A DNA stretch of 56,551 nt from Paludibacteraceae bacterium (GCA_017480285.1 JAFVAX010000013.1:1-56551); one strand, 5' to 3'; positions 36,863 through 47,000 are shown, counted from the first letter of the stretch. The notes: generated from the sequence alone by a model not told the origin. Numbers and translations: made by a program.

Positions 36863-36901
36863 ATTTACAATTCACAATTTACAATTCACAATTTACAATT
36901 C
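36863..36901 (-). repeat. 14-bp tandem repeat at the folP/cdaA junction
   Basis: Plus-strand unit ACAATTTACAATTC twice (36874-36887, 36888-36901) plus a partial unit (36863-36873). The folP stop codon lies inside it, and its left edge abuts the cdaA ATG. A similar AAATTGTGAATTGT run occurs just before rnr (1363-1376). Confidence 0.85.
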
Positions 36902-37704
36902 AAGAGTTGCCATGTTTTTACTTGTTGCAAGGCATCATCCACATCATGCACACGCAATATGTTGCAACCTCCTTGCAAAGCAATCGTTTGCGCAGTCAAA
37001 GAAGCAGGCAAAACATCTTTGGCATCCAAGTTCAAAGGCTTATAGAACATTGACTTATGCGAAACACCAACAAGAATAGGGCATCCCAAAACCTTCAGTT
37101 CGCACAAATGCCTAAGTAACAAATAATTATCTTTAACTGTCTTATTAAAGCCAAAACCCGGGTCAATAATAATATCTTTTATTCCGCTTTGCCTTAAAAA
37201 ATCAATTTTGTTTTCTAACCACTTGATAGCATCATATACTATATCGCCATTACCACAATCGTGATTATTATATGTCAATACATAGACAACCTTATACTTA
37301 GCAATAACAGATAGCATATCTGTATCACTTAGGCCAGACACATCGTTAATGATAGCGACGGGGTAATTTTTCAGCACTTCTTCCGCCACACTTGCTCGAA
37401 AAGTATCAACAGAAAGTGTGGCAGACGGATATTTTTTGCAAATAATGTCAAGCCCCCATCGAAGCCTGCCGATTTCTTCCGACTCGCATACAGGATTGCT
37501 CCCGGGACGAGTTGAACAAGCACCAATGTCAAGTATATCGGCACCTTGTGTCATACACTCGTCAATACGGCTAACAAGTGTATCGCCACTAAAACACCTT
37601 GATGTTTCAAGGAAGCTGTCGTCAGTCAGATTGACTACAGCCATAACCTTTGGAGACATTAAATCTAAAAGCCTCTGCCGTATGTTAAGTGTATAAAAAC
37701 TCAT
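36886..37704 (-). CDS. folP: Dihydropteroate synthase
   Basis: 272 residues from the ATG at 37704. This start is preferred over the ATG at 37755 because a -7 promoter box lies at 37733-37740, inside the longer reading, and homology starts at LNIRQRLLDL. Shows VMAVVNLTDDSF, GADILDIGACSTRPG, SVDTFRASVAEE, IINDVSG, DIIIDPGFGFNK and LVGVSHKSMF. Joins p-aminobenzoate to the pterin in folate synthesis; sulfonamide target. Upstream of cdaA in one transcript. Confidence 0.93.
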   Translation of the reverse strand: MSFYTLNIRQRLLDLMSPKVMAVVNLTDDSFLETSRCFSGDTLVSRIDECMTQGADILDIGACSTRPGSNPVCESEEIGRLRWGLDIICKKYPSATLSVDTFRASVAEEVLKNYPVAIINDVSGLSDTDMLSVIAKYKVVYVLTYNNHDCGNGDIVYDAIKWLENKIDFLRQSGIKDIIIDPGFGFNKTVKDNYLLLRHLCELKVLGCPILVGVSHKSMFYKPLNLDAKDVLPASLTAQTIALQGGCNILRVHDVDDALQQVKTWQLLNCKL

Positions 37705-37732
37705 AAAAAGCGTCTGTATAAACTTCACTCTG

Positions 37733-37740
37733 CAAAAATA
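37733..37740 (-). promoter_or_regulatory. -7 box of the folP promoter
   Basis: Minus-strand TATTTTTG, 28 nt upstream of the preferred folP start. No TTTG at the ideal -33 position. Confidence 0.5.
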
Positions 37741-37798
37741 CAAAAAATTATACAAATAAAGAAAAAATAACTTTTTTTTATGAAAATTTCGGAAAATG

Positions 37799-37829
37799 TT
37801 GTTTTTTTGAAAAAAATAATGTAAATTTG
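37799..37829 (+). promoter_or_regulatory. Promoter of gldJ
   Basis: TTG (37799-37801), N20, TAAATTTG (37822-37829). A TTG start for gldJ at 37827 would lie within this box, which argues for the ATG at 37872. Confidence 0.7.
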
Positions 37830-37871
37830 CAGTCCGAAGTACTTTATGTAGGAAAATTTATGTGTTTTGAT

Positions 37872-39548
37872 ATGAATAATAAAGTTAAAGTGATGCTGTT
37901 GCTTCCTTTGGTATTAGTCGGGATGGCAGCATGCAAGAAAAGAGACTTGAACACAAAGGTCTCGAACACAACAGGTTGGGCGTACAATGATCCTACGACA
38001 ACCAAGTTTCAAGCACTTGAAGGCGACCAGACCGGTATTCCTATTGGTATGGTTGCAATCCAAGGCGGTCAGTTCGAAGTCAATCAATCGCTTGAGTTCA
38101 TTACCGCTCCTCGCGATGTGGCAAAGCGTACTGTATCCGTCAGCTCGTTCTTTATGGACAAGTACGAGATTACCAACCTTAACTGGCGTGAGTATCTTCA
38201 ATGGATGGAAGTAGTGTTCGGCACAAATGCCAACAAGGATGTGCGCGACTTCGTAAGAATCGCCCTTCCTGACACAACCGTATGGCGTGAAGAGTTGGCA
38301 TACAACGAACCATACGTACAAAACTATCTCCGTCATCCTGCCTTTAGTTTCTATCCCGTAGTAGGTGTTACTTGGGAGCAGGCGAATGCTTATTGCACTT
38401 GGCGTACTGACCGCGTAAATGAGATGAACCTTGTGCGTGCGGGTATTATCCAGATGCCGGACTTCCGCGAATTGGAGCCAATGCCTAAATCAGAATCAGG
38501 CGAAGAGAAAGATCAGTGGGAGGACTCACATCATAATAAATACGACCAACCGTATGTTCTCGATTTGGTTATGATACCTGATCCTGACTCTGCCAATCAC
38601 ATGATTGAAGCATGGCGTGTTCCTTACGAATATATTAGAGATAAATTTGTATTTAACTCTGAGAAATATCTTTATGACGGCACTTATGTTCCGATGCCGG
38701 GCAACACTCCGAGAACCGATTTTGACAACAACCCTCGTAAAGCCAATCGCGCTGACGGTTTGATGGTTATTGGTTATCGTCTACCGACAGAAGAAGAGTG
38801 GATGTTTGCCGCATACGCTCCCGTTGCAGGTGAAGACGGGCTAACGATTGAAGGCCGCTCATATCCATGGTCAGGTTATCACCCAAGAAATGTTAAACCC
38901 GGGAAGAAACAAGGTTATATGCAAGCCAACTTTGTTCGCGGACGAGGCGATATGATGGGTGTCAGCGGTGCTCTTAACGACAAGTATGTTATCACTTGCG
39001 AAGTAGATGAGTTCTGGCCAAACGATTTCGGTCTGTACAACATGGCAGGTAATGTCAACGAGTGGGTTATGGATGTTTATCGCGAACTCTCAAACCAATC
39101 TGTTGTAGAGTATAACTCTTTCCGTGGTAATGTCTATACCAAACCTATGCTTGACGAAGAGGGTAATGTCGTTCTTGACTCACTGGGTCGCGTTATGATG
39201 ATAGAGGAAGACTCTGCTGCCGATAAACGCAACTTCAAGGATGGTGACTTCCAGAGCGTATTCGTAACAGATTTCCCATTGCTTCAGAATGTAGATACAG
39301 CAACAGCACTTGCAATGTCAGGTCAGCTCAACTATAAAGATATCAAAGTTGACCCTTCGGATGTTCTTGCACCAAAGATTACGGACAAGTCTCGTGTATA
39401 TAAAGGTGGTTCTTGGCGCGACCGCGTTTACTGGCTCAATCCTTCAACTCGTCGTTATCTTGACCAAGATAAGTGCTCGAACACAATCGGTTTCCGTTGC
39501 GCTATGTCAACTGTAGGTAACCAAGTAGGTTCAGGGCGTGTAAACTAA
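37872..39548 (+). CDS. gldJ: GldJ-like type IX secretion/gliding lipoprotein (SUMF1 fold)
   Basis: 558 residues from the ATG at 37872. Signal peptide with lipobox (VLVGMAAC), then a long formylglycine-generating-enzyme-like domain: GMVAIQGGQFEV, FFMDKYEITNLNWREYL, HPAFSFYPVVGVTWEQANAYCTWRTDRVNE, YRLPTEEEWMFAAYAP, FGLYNMAGNVNEWVMDVY and YKGGSWRDRVYWLNPSTRR. The LPDTTVWREELAYNEPYVQNY block favours GldJ over the paralogue GldK/PorK. Lipoproteins of this type form the periplasmic ring of the type IX secretion machine. The FGE catalytic Cys pair is not evident, as expected for a structural role. efp follows 73 nt later. Confidence 0.83.
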   Translation: MNNKVKVMLLLPLVLVGMAACKKRDLNTKVSNTTGWAYNDPTTTKFQALEGDQTGIPIGMVAIQGGQFEVNQSLEFITAPRDVAKRTVSVSSFFMDKYEITNLNWREYLQWMEVVFGTNANKDVRDFVRIALPDTTVWREELAYNEPYVQNYLRHPAFSFYPVVGVTWEQANAYCTWRTDRVNEMNLVRAGIIQMPDFRELEPMPKSESGEEKDQWEDSHHNKYDQPYVLDLVMIPDPDSANHMIEAWRVPYEYIRDKFVFNSEKYLYDGTYVPMPGNTPRTDFDNNPRKANRADGLMVIGYRLPTEEEWMFAAYAPVAGEDGLTIEGRSYPWSGYHPRNVKPGKKQGYMQANFVRGRGDMMGVSGALNDKYVITCEVDEFWPNDFGLYNMAGNVNEWVMDVYRELSNQSVVEYNSFRGNVYTKPMLDEEGNVVLDSLGRVMMIEEDSAADKRNFKDGDFQSVFVTDFPLLQNVDTATALAMSGQLNYKDIKVDPSDVLAPKITDKSRVYKGGSWRDRVYWLNPSTRRYLDQDKCSNTIGFRCAMSTVGNQVGSGRVN

Positions 39549-39621
39549 AATACAAATATCCGGAAACACCTACGGTGCGAACTAATAAATAAAAACTAAT
39601 AACAACTTATAACTAAATTTT

Positions 39622-40185
39622 ATGATTAACTCACAAGATATTAAAAACGGTGTTTGTATCCGTATGGACGGACGCTTGTATTTCGTAATTGAATTCTTGC
39701 ATGTTAAACCCGGTAAAGGTAACACCATTATGCGTGTTAAGTTCAAAGATGTTGTTGACGGTCGTGTTCTTGAGCGTCGTTTCAACATCGGCGAGAAATT
39801 GGAAGATGTTCGCGTAGAACGCCGTCCGTACCAATACCTTTATCAAGAGGGTGCTGACTATATCTTCATGAATCAGGAGACATACGACCAGATACCTATT
39901 GCGCATGACCTTATAACAGGTGTTGATTTCCTTAAAGAAGGAACAGTTGTTGATGTCGTATCAGACGCTTCGACAGATACAGTACTCTTTGCAGAACTGC
40001 CTACAAAAGTAGAACTTAAAGTACAATATACCGAACCCGGGCTAAAGGGTGATACGGCAACCAACACTCTCAAACCTGCCACACTTGAGACAGGTGCAGA
40101 GATACGCGTTCCGTTGTTCATCAACGAGGGTGAGATTATTCGCGTTGATACACGCGATGGTAGCTATTGCGAGCGCGTTAGATAA
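39622..40185 (+). CDS. efp: Elongation factor P
   Basis: 187 residues, three beta domains. The tip loop KPGKGN carries Lys32, the position modified in other species. It rescues ribosomes stalled at polyproline. Standard length; highly conserved C-terminus (DTRDGSYCERVR). Confidence 0.96.
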   Translation: MINSQDIKNGVCIRMDGRLYFVIEFLHVKPGKGNTIMRVKFKDVVDGRVLERRFNIGEKLEDVRVERRPYQYLYQEGADYIFMNQETYDQIPIAHDLITGVDFLKEGTVVDVVSDASTDTVLFAELPTKVELKVQYTEPGLKGDTATNTLKPATLETGAEIRVPLFINEGEIIRVDTRDGSYCERVR

Positions 40186-40228
40186 TTCATTAAGACTTTT
40201 TTCATAAGGCTAAAGTTTTATATGTCAG

Positions 40229-40260
40229 GAGAAGCAGTATTTTTCTGCTTCTCTTGTTTT
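40229..40260 (+). terminator. Terminator after efp
   Basis: Stem GAGAAGCAG/CTGCTTCTC (40229-40237 with 40245-40253), loop TATTTTT, then TTGTTTT. Confidence 0.85.
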
Positions 40261-40386
40261 ATGTAAACCTAAATCACTCTTTTTAGTTCTAAACAATCAA
40301 AGCGTTCAGGTATTGATTAATGTCTCTGCGAGTTTATATGTGCGGTAGGCATTCTGGGACGCGGGCGAGGACAACTGCGCTCTAAG
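40261..40386. other. Intergenic stretch with no recognised gene
   Basis: Between the efp terminator and the 21-bp repeats. It has a GC-richer patch (about 40330-40385, GGACGCGGGCGAGG) but I see no reading frame, promoter box or RNA fold that I can support. It could be decayed coding DNA. Confidence 0.3.
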
Positions 40387-40428
40387 TGAATTGTATTTGA
40401 ATATGAGTGAGTTGTATTTGGATATGAA
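40387..40428 (+). repeat. Two 21-bp imperfect direct repeats
   Basis: Units 40387-40407 and 40408-40428 share TGArTTGTATTTGrATATGA with three differences. They directly precede an 11-bp hairpin. Confidence 0.65.
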
Positions 40429-40485
40429 AAGTACGACTTATTTGCATTTCTGCAAAAAAGTCGTACTTCTGCTTTTTTCTTAATA
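40429..40485 (+). terminator. Hairpin, possible terminator
   Basis: Stem AAGTACGACTT/AAGTCGTACTT (40429-40439 with 40458-40468), inner TGCA/TGCA pairing, followed by CTGCTTTTTTCTT. Confidence 0.65.
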
Positions 40486-40522
40486 CAATGTTTAAGATGT
40501 ATGCGTGCTAAATAGTTATTAT

Positions 40523-40578
40523 TGCTATTTTGCTATTTCGCTATTTCGCCAATTTGCTATTTCATTATTTCGCTATTT
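40523..40578. repeat. Seven 8-bp tandem repeats at the 3' end of a secreted-protein gene
   Basis: Octamer yGCTATTT in exact register at 40523, 40531, 40539, 40547 (variant CGCCAATT), 40555, 40563 (variant CATTATTT) and 40571. The stop codon (40565-40567) and the last codons of the secreted protein lie inside the array. Confidence 0.85.
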
Positions 40579-42475
40579 GACCTGATACAGAATATGTTTT
40601 ACCTTGTTTTTGTATCAAGACTTGTCCATCGCGGAAGAACTTGCGACAGTCAGAGTTGCCTGATGTCTCGACAATTTCAACACCTGAAGATATTTGCGAG
40701 TAAGAGAAATTAATGGTTGAACCAAAATAAGTCTGACACTCACCGGAGATAAGCGGTTGACCATTATCTGTATAAGATATTTGTATGTTACCCGATACGA
40801 GATACCAAACGGCTTGTTCCAAATCATCATTCTTATAGACAACATAACAAGGAATTTTAGTATTACCATATTTGCCGAGTGAAGCATTAAATGTTCCGTT
40901 TTCTTCACTACTGCTTACAGCATACACACCGGCATTGGGGTATTCCACATCTGTAAACATTCCCAAATGCACAAAGGCACGAAGACCATTAGCATCTGCA
41001 TTTCGTTGTGTAAGCACTATATCAAGGATACCATCATCTGCAACTGTCGTTGTTATCCACTGAATTGAATCCAATTTGATTGTCAGGTTAGTTGCTTCTT
41101 TCTGTTCGTCAGAGTAAGGCTGATCTTTCAGAGAAGGGTCATCTTCTTGAGGATAGAGAATGATTTTCGGCTCTTTTGTCAGCGAGAAATGATACTTACT
41201 GCCTATAGCGTCGGTAATAAGCATTGAGAAGTTCCAAGCAGTGTTACTAACTTTTGTGAGTGTGAGAGAGGCGGTTTCAAATTCATAAGGTGTACCACCA
41301 AAGAAAGCTTCATTAAAGTCAGATTGATTTTGGAACAAACGCAAGTCTAACAGGTTGCCGTCAGCCAAAGTATAAGTTCCTTCAACCAACTCCATAGGTT
41401 TGGACATAATAACATCTACTAAGACATAGGGGTAGTCGTCGCCTGCTGTAAAGTCCATTGTGTAACGATAAAGGTTGGAAAGGCTATCAGATTCATTAGA
41501 TAGGTATGCGATAGCGACGCTATCCACAGCCAAAGTAACATCTTCGGGTTCTCGAGGTTGCACATCAGGGTCATAGAACATATTGTAACCTTTTGCCAAA
41601 ACATGGATAGTAGAGCCATTATAAGAATGAACATCACCGGAGATGGTAACGGTATCACCTTTGGTGTTATATTCGACTGTCAGACTTCCGCTTGTCAGGT
41701 AATATGGCGTATATTGTCCCCAGAACTCTTTATCACCTCGTATGGCTACATAACAAGGGTCGTCGCCTTTTGTAGAGCCAAGGTAGCCGGCAGAAGCGGT
41801 GAGCGTTCCTGCCAAGCCACTATCATTGATATTATACACACCTGCGGTCATAGGCATATCATCGGATAGCCATCTAAGGTCAATCCAATTATAAGTTTCG
41901 TTAGCCATCTCATTGAGCGTTATTTCGATATATCCGTCGCGTTGGCGGTAGTTGATTACATCTGCAACAAAGTCAAATCCGGTAGCATCAGCAGGTTCAA
42001 AACGATAAGGTTCTTCCTGTGGAACAACCACCTCCTCTTCATCATAATCGAATACAAAAGGCGCGATGTTATATGTATATGCAACTCCGTTGCGTTCTGC
42101 TTGTATTGAACCGCTTAATGTACAGGTCTTGTCACCGTTAGAAACGATACTCAGGCTAATGGGAGAATAGTCCTCAGGGTAGTACCACATATTGACCGAA
42201 CTGCCGTTTGCCATTACCTTATGGACATAACTGCTGACATAACCAATTGTGCCGTCATTAGCATCAAAAGAGCCAATGGCAGAATGTACAGCAGGCCAAA
42301 GGTCGAATGCCAACTCGTATTCACCTGATGATGTAGCAGCCTCAACGACAACGAAAAAATTGTCTTTGTCAACAGTCAAATCCGTTATCGTAACTTTAGA
42401 AGCAACAACATCAAATGCAGCAAAGGCATTAGTGACAATAGTAAAAAATACTAATATAGAAAAAAACTTTTTCAC
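40565..42475 (-). CDS. Secreted multi-domain protein of unknown function, shared C-terminal tail
   Basis: 636 residues from the GTG at 42475, chosen because it gives a clean signal peptide (VKKFFSILVFFTIVTNAFA); a TTG at 42511 would lie in a terminator hairpin. Four beta-rich repeat units of about 150 residues follow, each with a GxY turn (AGVYNINDSG, EGTYTLADG, AGVYAVSSSE) and most with a closing SxxGSTI block (SYNGSTIHV, TYFGSTINF). The last ~27 residues (CRKFFRDGQVLIQKQGKTY...) closely match those of the next gene and resemble the short C-terminal tails of many Bacteroidales secreted proteins. No catalytic motif seen. Type IX export is inference. Confidence 0.75.
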   Translation of the reverse strand: MKKFFSILVFFTIVTNAFAAFDVVASKVTITDLTVDKDNFFVVVEAATSSGEYELAFDLWPAVHSAIGSFDANDGTIGYVSSYVHKVMANGSSVNMWYYPEDYSPISLSIVSNGDKTCTLSGSIQAERNGVAYTYNIAPFVFDYDEEEVVVPQEEPYRFEPADATGFDFVADVINYRQRDGYIEITLNEMANETYNWIDLRWLSDDMPMTAGVYNINDSGLAGTLTASAGYLGSTKGDDPCYVAIRGDKEFWGQYTPYYLTSGSLTVEYNTKGDTVTISGDVHSYNGSTIHVLAKGYNMFYDPDVQPREPEDVTLAVDSVAIAYLSNESDSLSNLYRYTMDFTAGDDYPYVLVDVIMSKPMELVEGTYTLADGNLLDLRLFQNQSDFNEAFFGGTPYEFETASLTLTKVSNTAWNFSMLITDAIGSKYHFSLTKEPKIILYPQEDDPSLKDQPYSDEQKEATNLTIKLDSIQWITTTVADDGILDIVLTQRNADANGLRAFVHLGMFTDVEYPNAGVYAVSSSEENGTFNASLGKYGNTKIPCYVVYKNDDLEQAVWYLVSGNIQISYTDNGQPLISGECQTYFGSTINFSYSQISSGVEIVETSGNSDCRKFFRDGQVLIQKQGKTYSVSGQIAK

Positions 42476-42513
42476 GATTATTATATGATTGATGATTATA
42501 ATAAAAACCAATT

Positions 42514-42551
42514 AATTGAGGCGGAGGAATTTGTTTTCCTCCGCCTCAATT
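42514..42551 (-). terminator. Strong hairpin between the two secreted-protein genes
   Basis: 16-bp stem AATTGAGGCGGAGGAA/TTCCTCCGCCTCAATT with a 6-nt loop. On the minus strand it is followed by AATTGGTTTTT, so it can stop or weaken transcription from the upstream paralogue. Confidence 0.8.
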
Positions 42552-42571
42552 ATTGAATGGAGGTTACGGGT

Positions 42572-43756
42572 CTATTTTCTTATTTGTCCTGTTACCGAAT
42601 ATGTTTGTCCGTCTTTCAGTATCAGGATTTCACCGTTACGGAAAATCTTTCGGCAGGAAGCATTGTCAGTTGCATTAAGAGCGTCAATACTCGTAGGAAC
42701 AGCGGGGTCAAGTGAGGCATTCTCACCGTCAAAAATGAAGTCGATACCATTGCCACCGTTATTGCTATTGAAATAGTAGTAGTGGGTTGCTTCAATGCGC
42801 TTCTCGCCATATACAGCCTGATGATTCAGGTCAACATCTGTGCAGATAAGCGGTCCGCCAACGAAGTTATACTTATTCGCACCATTGCTTTTGATTGTTA
42901 CAGAACTGATAGAGTCGTTAGCAAGGTTGCGTTGCTTGTTTTTCTTAAGGTCTTTGACATAGCATTCTTGAGAAAACAACACGAAAGGAGATTCTTGGGT
43001 TGCATAATGACCCACGATACTTTCATTTGAAGGATAGATAGCGAGTTGTACTTCATACTGACGCTCATCGTTTGTCTCGCGCTCAACTCCGGTGCATTGC
43101 ATAGTCAGGAAATAGCGAGGATGCCCATAGTCTGATTCGCTATAAACGATATTCAATTCATTAACAGTGAGGTCATAAGAATGTGTTTCTGAAACATATT
43201 CGCCTGAATAGTTGAATACATAGGGAGTTTGGGTGATACCTTGATTAAGAATCTCGTCAGCGTCATAACTATAGTTATAAATATAGATATTTGTCTGTTC
43301 TAATCGCTGTGAGAAATAAAGGGTACATTCGCCAATGTAATACTCGCCGTTCTCGTTTTTGCCGATTACAAAAGTAGAGACATAACTCTCGTCCTTGTAA
43401 AGAATACGACTTGTATTACCAAATGTAAGCTCAGTAGTTATCATATTGATAGTCTGGTCGTTCACATTAGCGGAAGATTTCTGGCGGTCAGCACCTTCAG
43501 TTGTATAAACGCCATCCAATGTGCGGTCGTCAGAGTTGAGCACAATCTTGATGTCCGACTCATAGAATGTTTCAGCCTTACCATACTCGGCAGTATTTTT
43601 ACACTTCTGGTGGAAGGTAATGGTAAACTGATTTTTAGTTGTACTTTGCAGGGTGTCAACTTTTAATTCAGTGATACCACAAAGGTAGTTGTAGGTGGCA
43701 GCATTAGAAAGGATTGCACAAAGCGCAAATGCCACAAAGAAAGCAATTTTTTTCAT
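42572..43756 (-). CDS. Secreted protein of unknown function, paralogue of the 636-residue protein
   Basis: 394 residues: signal peptide (1-19, ending LSNAA), two beta-rich units of the same kind as in the downstream gene (DGVYTTEG and VGHYATQE turns), and the shared C-terminal tail CRKIFRNGEILILKDGQTY... I recognise no known domain. A consensus promoter lies upstream and a strong hairpin downstream. Probably exported; cell-surface or extracellular position is inferred from the tail and the type IX genes in this window. Confidence 0.75.
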   Translation of the reverse strand: MKKIAFFVAFALCAILSNAATYNYLCGITELKVDTLQSTTKNQFTITFHQKCKNTAEYGKAETFYESDIKIVLNSDDRTLDGVYTTEGADRQKSSANVNDQTINMITTELTFGNTSRILYKDESYVSTFVIGKNENGEYYIGECTLYFSQRLEQTNIYIYNYSYDADEILNQGITQTPYVFNYSGEYVSETHSYDLTVNELNIVYSESDYGHPRYFLTMQCTGVERETNDERQYEVQLAIYPSNESIVGHYATQESPFVLFSQECYVKDLKKNKQRNLANDSISSVTIKSNGANKYNFVGGPLICTDVDLNHQAVYGEKRIEATHYYYFNSNNGGNGIDFIFDGENASLDPAVPTSIDALNATDNASCRKIFRNGEILILKDGQTYSVTGQIRK

Positions 43757-43821
43757 ACCTTAAACTTTTTAATTATAATTTATAAATTAAATCTAAACCC
43801 TATAAATCGAAAAAAATTACA

Positions 43822-43853
43822 CAAAAGTACAACAAAAATTTAACAAATGCAAA
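43822..43853 (-). promoter_or_regulatory. Promoter of the secreted-protein pair
   Basis: Minus strand: TTTG (43853-43850), N20, TACTTTTG (43829-43822). Exact consensus, 66 nt upstream of the start codon. Confidence 0.78.
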
Positions 43854-43913
43854 TTTTTTCATAAAAAATATGACAAAATGCAAACTCTAACATACAAAAC
43901 ATTATCAAAATGC

Positions 43914-43952
43914 AAAAAATCCGACTGTTAATTACTAACAATCGGATTTTTT
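43914..43952 (-). terminator. Terminator of the rpoBC operon
   Basis: Stem ATCCGA..TGTTA/TAACA..TCGGAT (43919-43930 with 43936-43947), one A/C mismatch, flanked by A-run and T-run on both sides, so it works in either direction. Lies 59 nt after the rpoC stop. Confidence 0.88.
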
Positions 43953-44010
43953 ATTGAAGAAACTTCTTAAGTTGTAAGTTGTCAAGATAAAACTTACAAA
44001 CTTGATATTG

Positions 44011-47000
44011 TTATTCTACTTCGTTTTCTTCTGCCTCGATATCAAACTCATCATCGGCAGCCTCTTCTTTCTGCATCATTGCATAGTCTTGAGCGTTGTG
44101 AACGATGATTTGTCCGAACTCGCGCAGACCTGTACCTGCAGGAATAAGATGACCGCAAATAACATTCTCTTTCATACCTTCGAGAGTATCAACCTTGCCG
44201 TTGATAGCGGCTTCGTTGAGTACTTTAGTAGTCTCTTGGAATGATGCGGCAGACATAAACGATTTGGTGCCCAATGCAGCACGTGTTATACCTTGCAGTA
44301 TCTGCGTTGAAGTAGCGGGTTCGGCATCACGAGCCTCAACAAGTCGTTTGTCGCGACGCTTGAGCATTGAGTTCTCGTTGTGCAGACGCTGAGCGGTTAC
44401 TATCTGACCGCGTTTGAGGTTTTCGCTGTCGCCTTCGTCAACAACAACCTTGCGACCCCAGATACGATCGTTCTCGTCCATGAAGTCGTGTTTGTCAACG
44501 ATTTGTTTCTCAAGGAAGCGTGTATCACCCGGCGAGAGAATCTCCACTTTACGCATCATCTGACGAACGATAATCTCGAAGTGTTTATCGTTGATCTTCA
44601 CACCTTGCAGACGATATACATCCTGTACTTCATTAACGATATAGTCTTGTACGGCGGTTGGTCCTTTGATGGCAAGGATAGCATCGGGTGTAATAACACC
44701 ATCAGAGAGGGCTGTTCCGGCGCGTACGAAGTCGTTCTCTTGCACAAGAATCTGTCTTGACAACGGAATGAGATAATGCTTCTCATCGCCCATACGCGAT
44801 GTTACTATCAATTCGCGATTACCGCGTTTAACCTTTCCGAGAGTTACTTCACCGTCGATCTCACTAACGATAGCAGGTGTAGCCGAGTTACGAGCCTCAA
44901 ACAGTTCTGTTACTCGAGGCAGACCGCCCGTGATATCGCCTGCTTTACCAACGGTACGAGGAATCTTTATCAAGAGGTCGCCGACTTTAACTTCTTCACC
45001 GTCTTTCGGCACGAGGTGAGCGTTGATAGGCAGTGTGTAAGACCGTATAGTGTTACCGTCATTATCAACGATATGGGCTGTCGGGACGCGGTTACGATCA
45101 CGAGAATCAATAATGATAGTCTCTTTCAAACCTGTTGTTTCGTCAGTCTCTGTTTTAGCAGTTATGTTCTCCTCTACATCCTCATAGCGTATTTTACCTT
45201 TGTTCTCAATAACTATGGTAGCGTTGAAAGGATCCCATTCGCAGACCTTAACTCGTTGGTCGTCTTTGACATCGTTGTAGGTGATGACTCTGCCGTTTTC
45301 AACAAAGAGTTTGGCAGCGTATGGTATGTTGAATGTTGTGAGTACGACACCTGTACCTTGGTGGCGGAGACGCAGTTCAGCCTGACGACTTACAACGATT
45401 GTTTCGCCGGCCTCTGTTTGAACGGTACGCAACTCATCGATTTCGATAACACCTTCGTTCTTAACATAGAACTCAGACTCGGTAGCAACGTTACCTGCCA
45501 CACCACCGACGTGGAACGTACGAAGTGTAAGCTGTGTACCCGGCTCGCCGATTGACTGTGCTGCAATAACGCCGACAGCCTCGCCTTTCTCAACCAAACG
45601 CCCTGTAGCAAGGTTACGACCATAACATTTGGCACATACACCTTTCTTTGCTTCGCAGGTGAGTACCGAACGAATCTCGACTTCCTCAAGCGGTGAGTCT
45701 TGAATCTTCTGCGCTGCATCTTCGCGTATCTCTTCGCCAGCAGACACAATCAGTTCGCCTGTCAATGGGTGATATACATCATGAACGCTGACACGACCCA
45801 AGATACGCTCGTAGAGTGAAGCCACTTCGTTCTCGTTTTTCTTAATAGCTGTAGCGGTAAGACCACGCAGAGTACCACAGTCTTCTTCTGTGATGATAAC
45901 ATCGTGTGATACATCGACCAGACGACGGGTCAGATAACCGGCATCGGCAGTCTTCAAGGCAGTATCGGCAAGACCCTTACGAGCACCGTGAGTAGAGATA
46001 AAGTACTCAAGCACTGACAGACCTTCTTTGAAGTTCGACAGAATCGGGTTCTCAATAGTCTGACCACCTTCGGCACCGGCTTTTTGCGGTTTGGCCATAA
46101 GACCACGCATACCTGACAGCTGTTTGATCTGGGCTTTAGAACCACGGGCACCGGAGTCCATCATCATATATACGGCGTTGAAACCTTGGTCTGCTTCGCT
46201 CATCTCTTTCATCAGCACGTTGGTAAGCTGACCATCGACATGTGTCCAAGTGTCAATAACTTGGTTATAACGCTCGTTGTTAGTGATAAGACCCATGTTG
46301 TAGTTACCTGTAATCTCTTCTATTTCAGAGTTACCATCAGCCACGAGTTGGTCTTTCTCAGGCGGGATGATGATATCGTTCAGGTTGAACGACAAACCGC
46401 CACGGAACGCCATTTGATAACCGAGGTTCTTTATATCGTCGAGGAACTGTGCTGTACGAGCTACACCGCAGGTCTTAATGACCTTACCGATGATGTCTCG
46501 CAGAGCATTTTTCTTCAGCACTACATTGACATAGCCTACTTCTTTCGGTACGAAACGATTAACGAGCAGACGACCAACGGTTGTCTCAATAAGTTTAGTA
46601 ACTTGTTGTCCGTCAACCATATCTTCGGTACGCACTTTTATCTTAGCGTGCATGTCCACTTTGCCTTCGTTGAGGGCTATTTCAGCCTCTTCGGGTGAGT
46701 AGAAAATCAAGCCTTCGCCCTTTGCACCTGCACGCTCTTTGGTGATATAGTACAGACCGAGCACCATATCCTGTGAAGGAACGGTGATAGGAGCGCCATT
46801 GGCAGGGTTAAGGATATTATGCGAACCGAGCATGAGCAGTTGAGCCTCAAGAACGGCCTCGTTAGAAAGTGGCAAGTGCACAGCCATCTGGTCGCCATCG
46901 AAGTCGGCATTGAAACCTGTACAAGCAAGCGGGTGAAGTTGGATAGCCTTACCCTCAATCATACGAGGTTGGAAAGCGAGGATACCAAGACGGTGAAGTG

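Noticed and set aside
37705..37755. N-terminal extension of folP from an ATG at 37755
   Set aside because: It contains a promoter -7 box and unrelated residues; conserved sequence begins after 37704.
37827..37871. Longer gldJ reading from a TTG at 37827
   Set aside because: This start overlaps the -7 promoter box and gives no signal peptide; the ATG at 37872 gives a clean lipoprotein signal.
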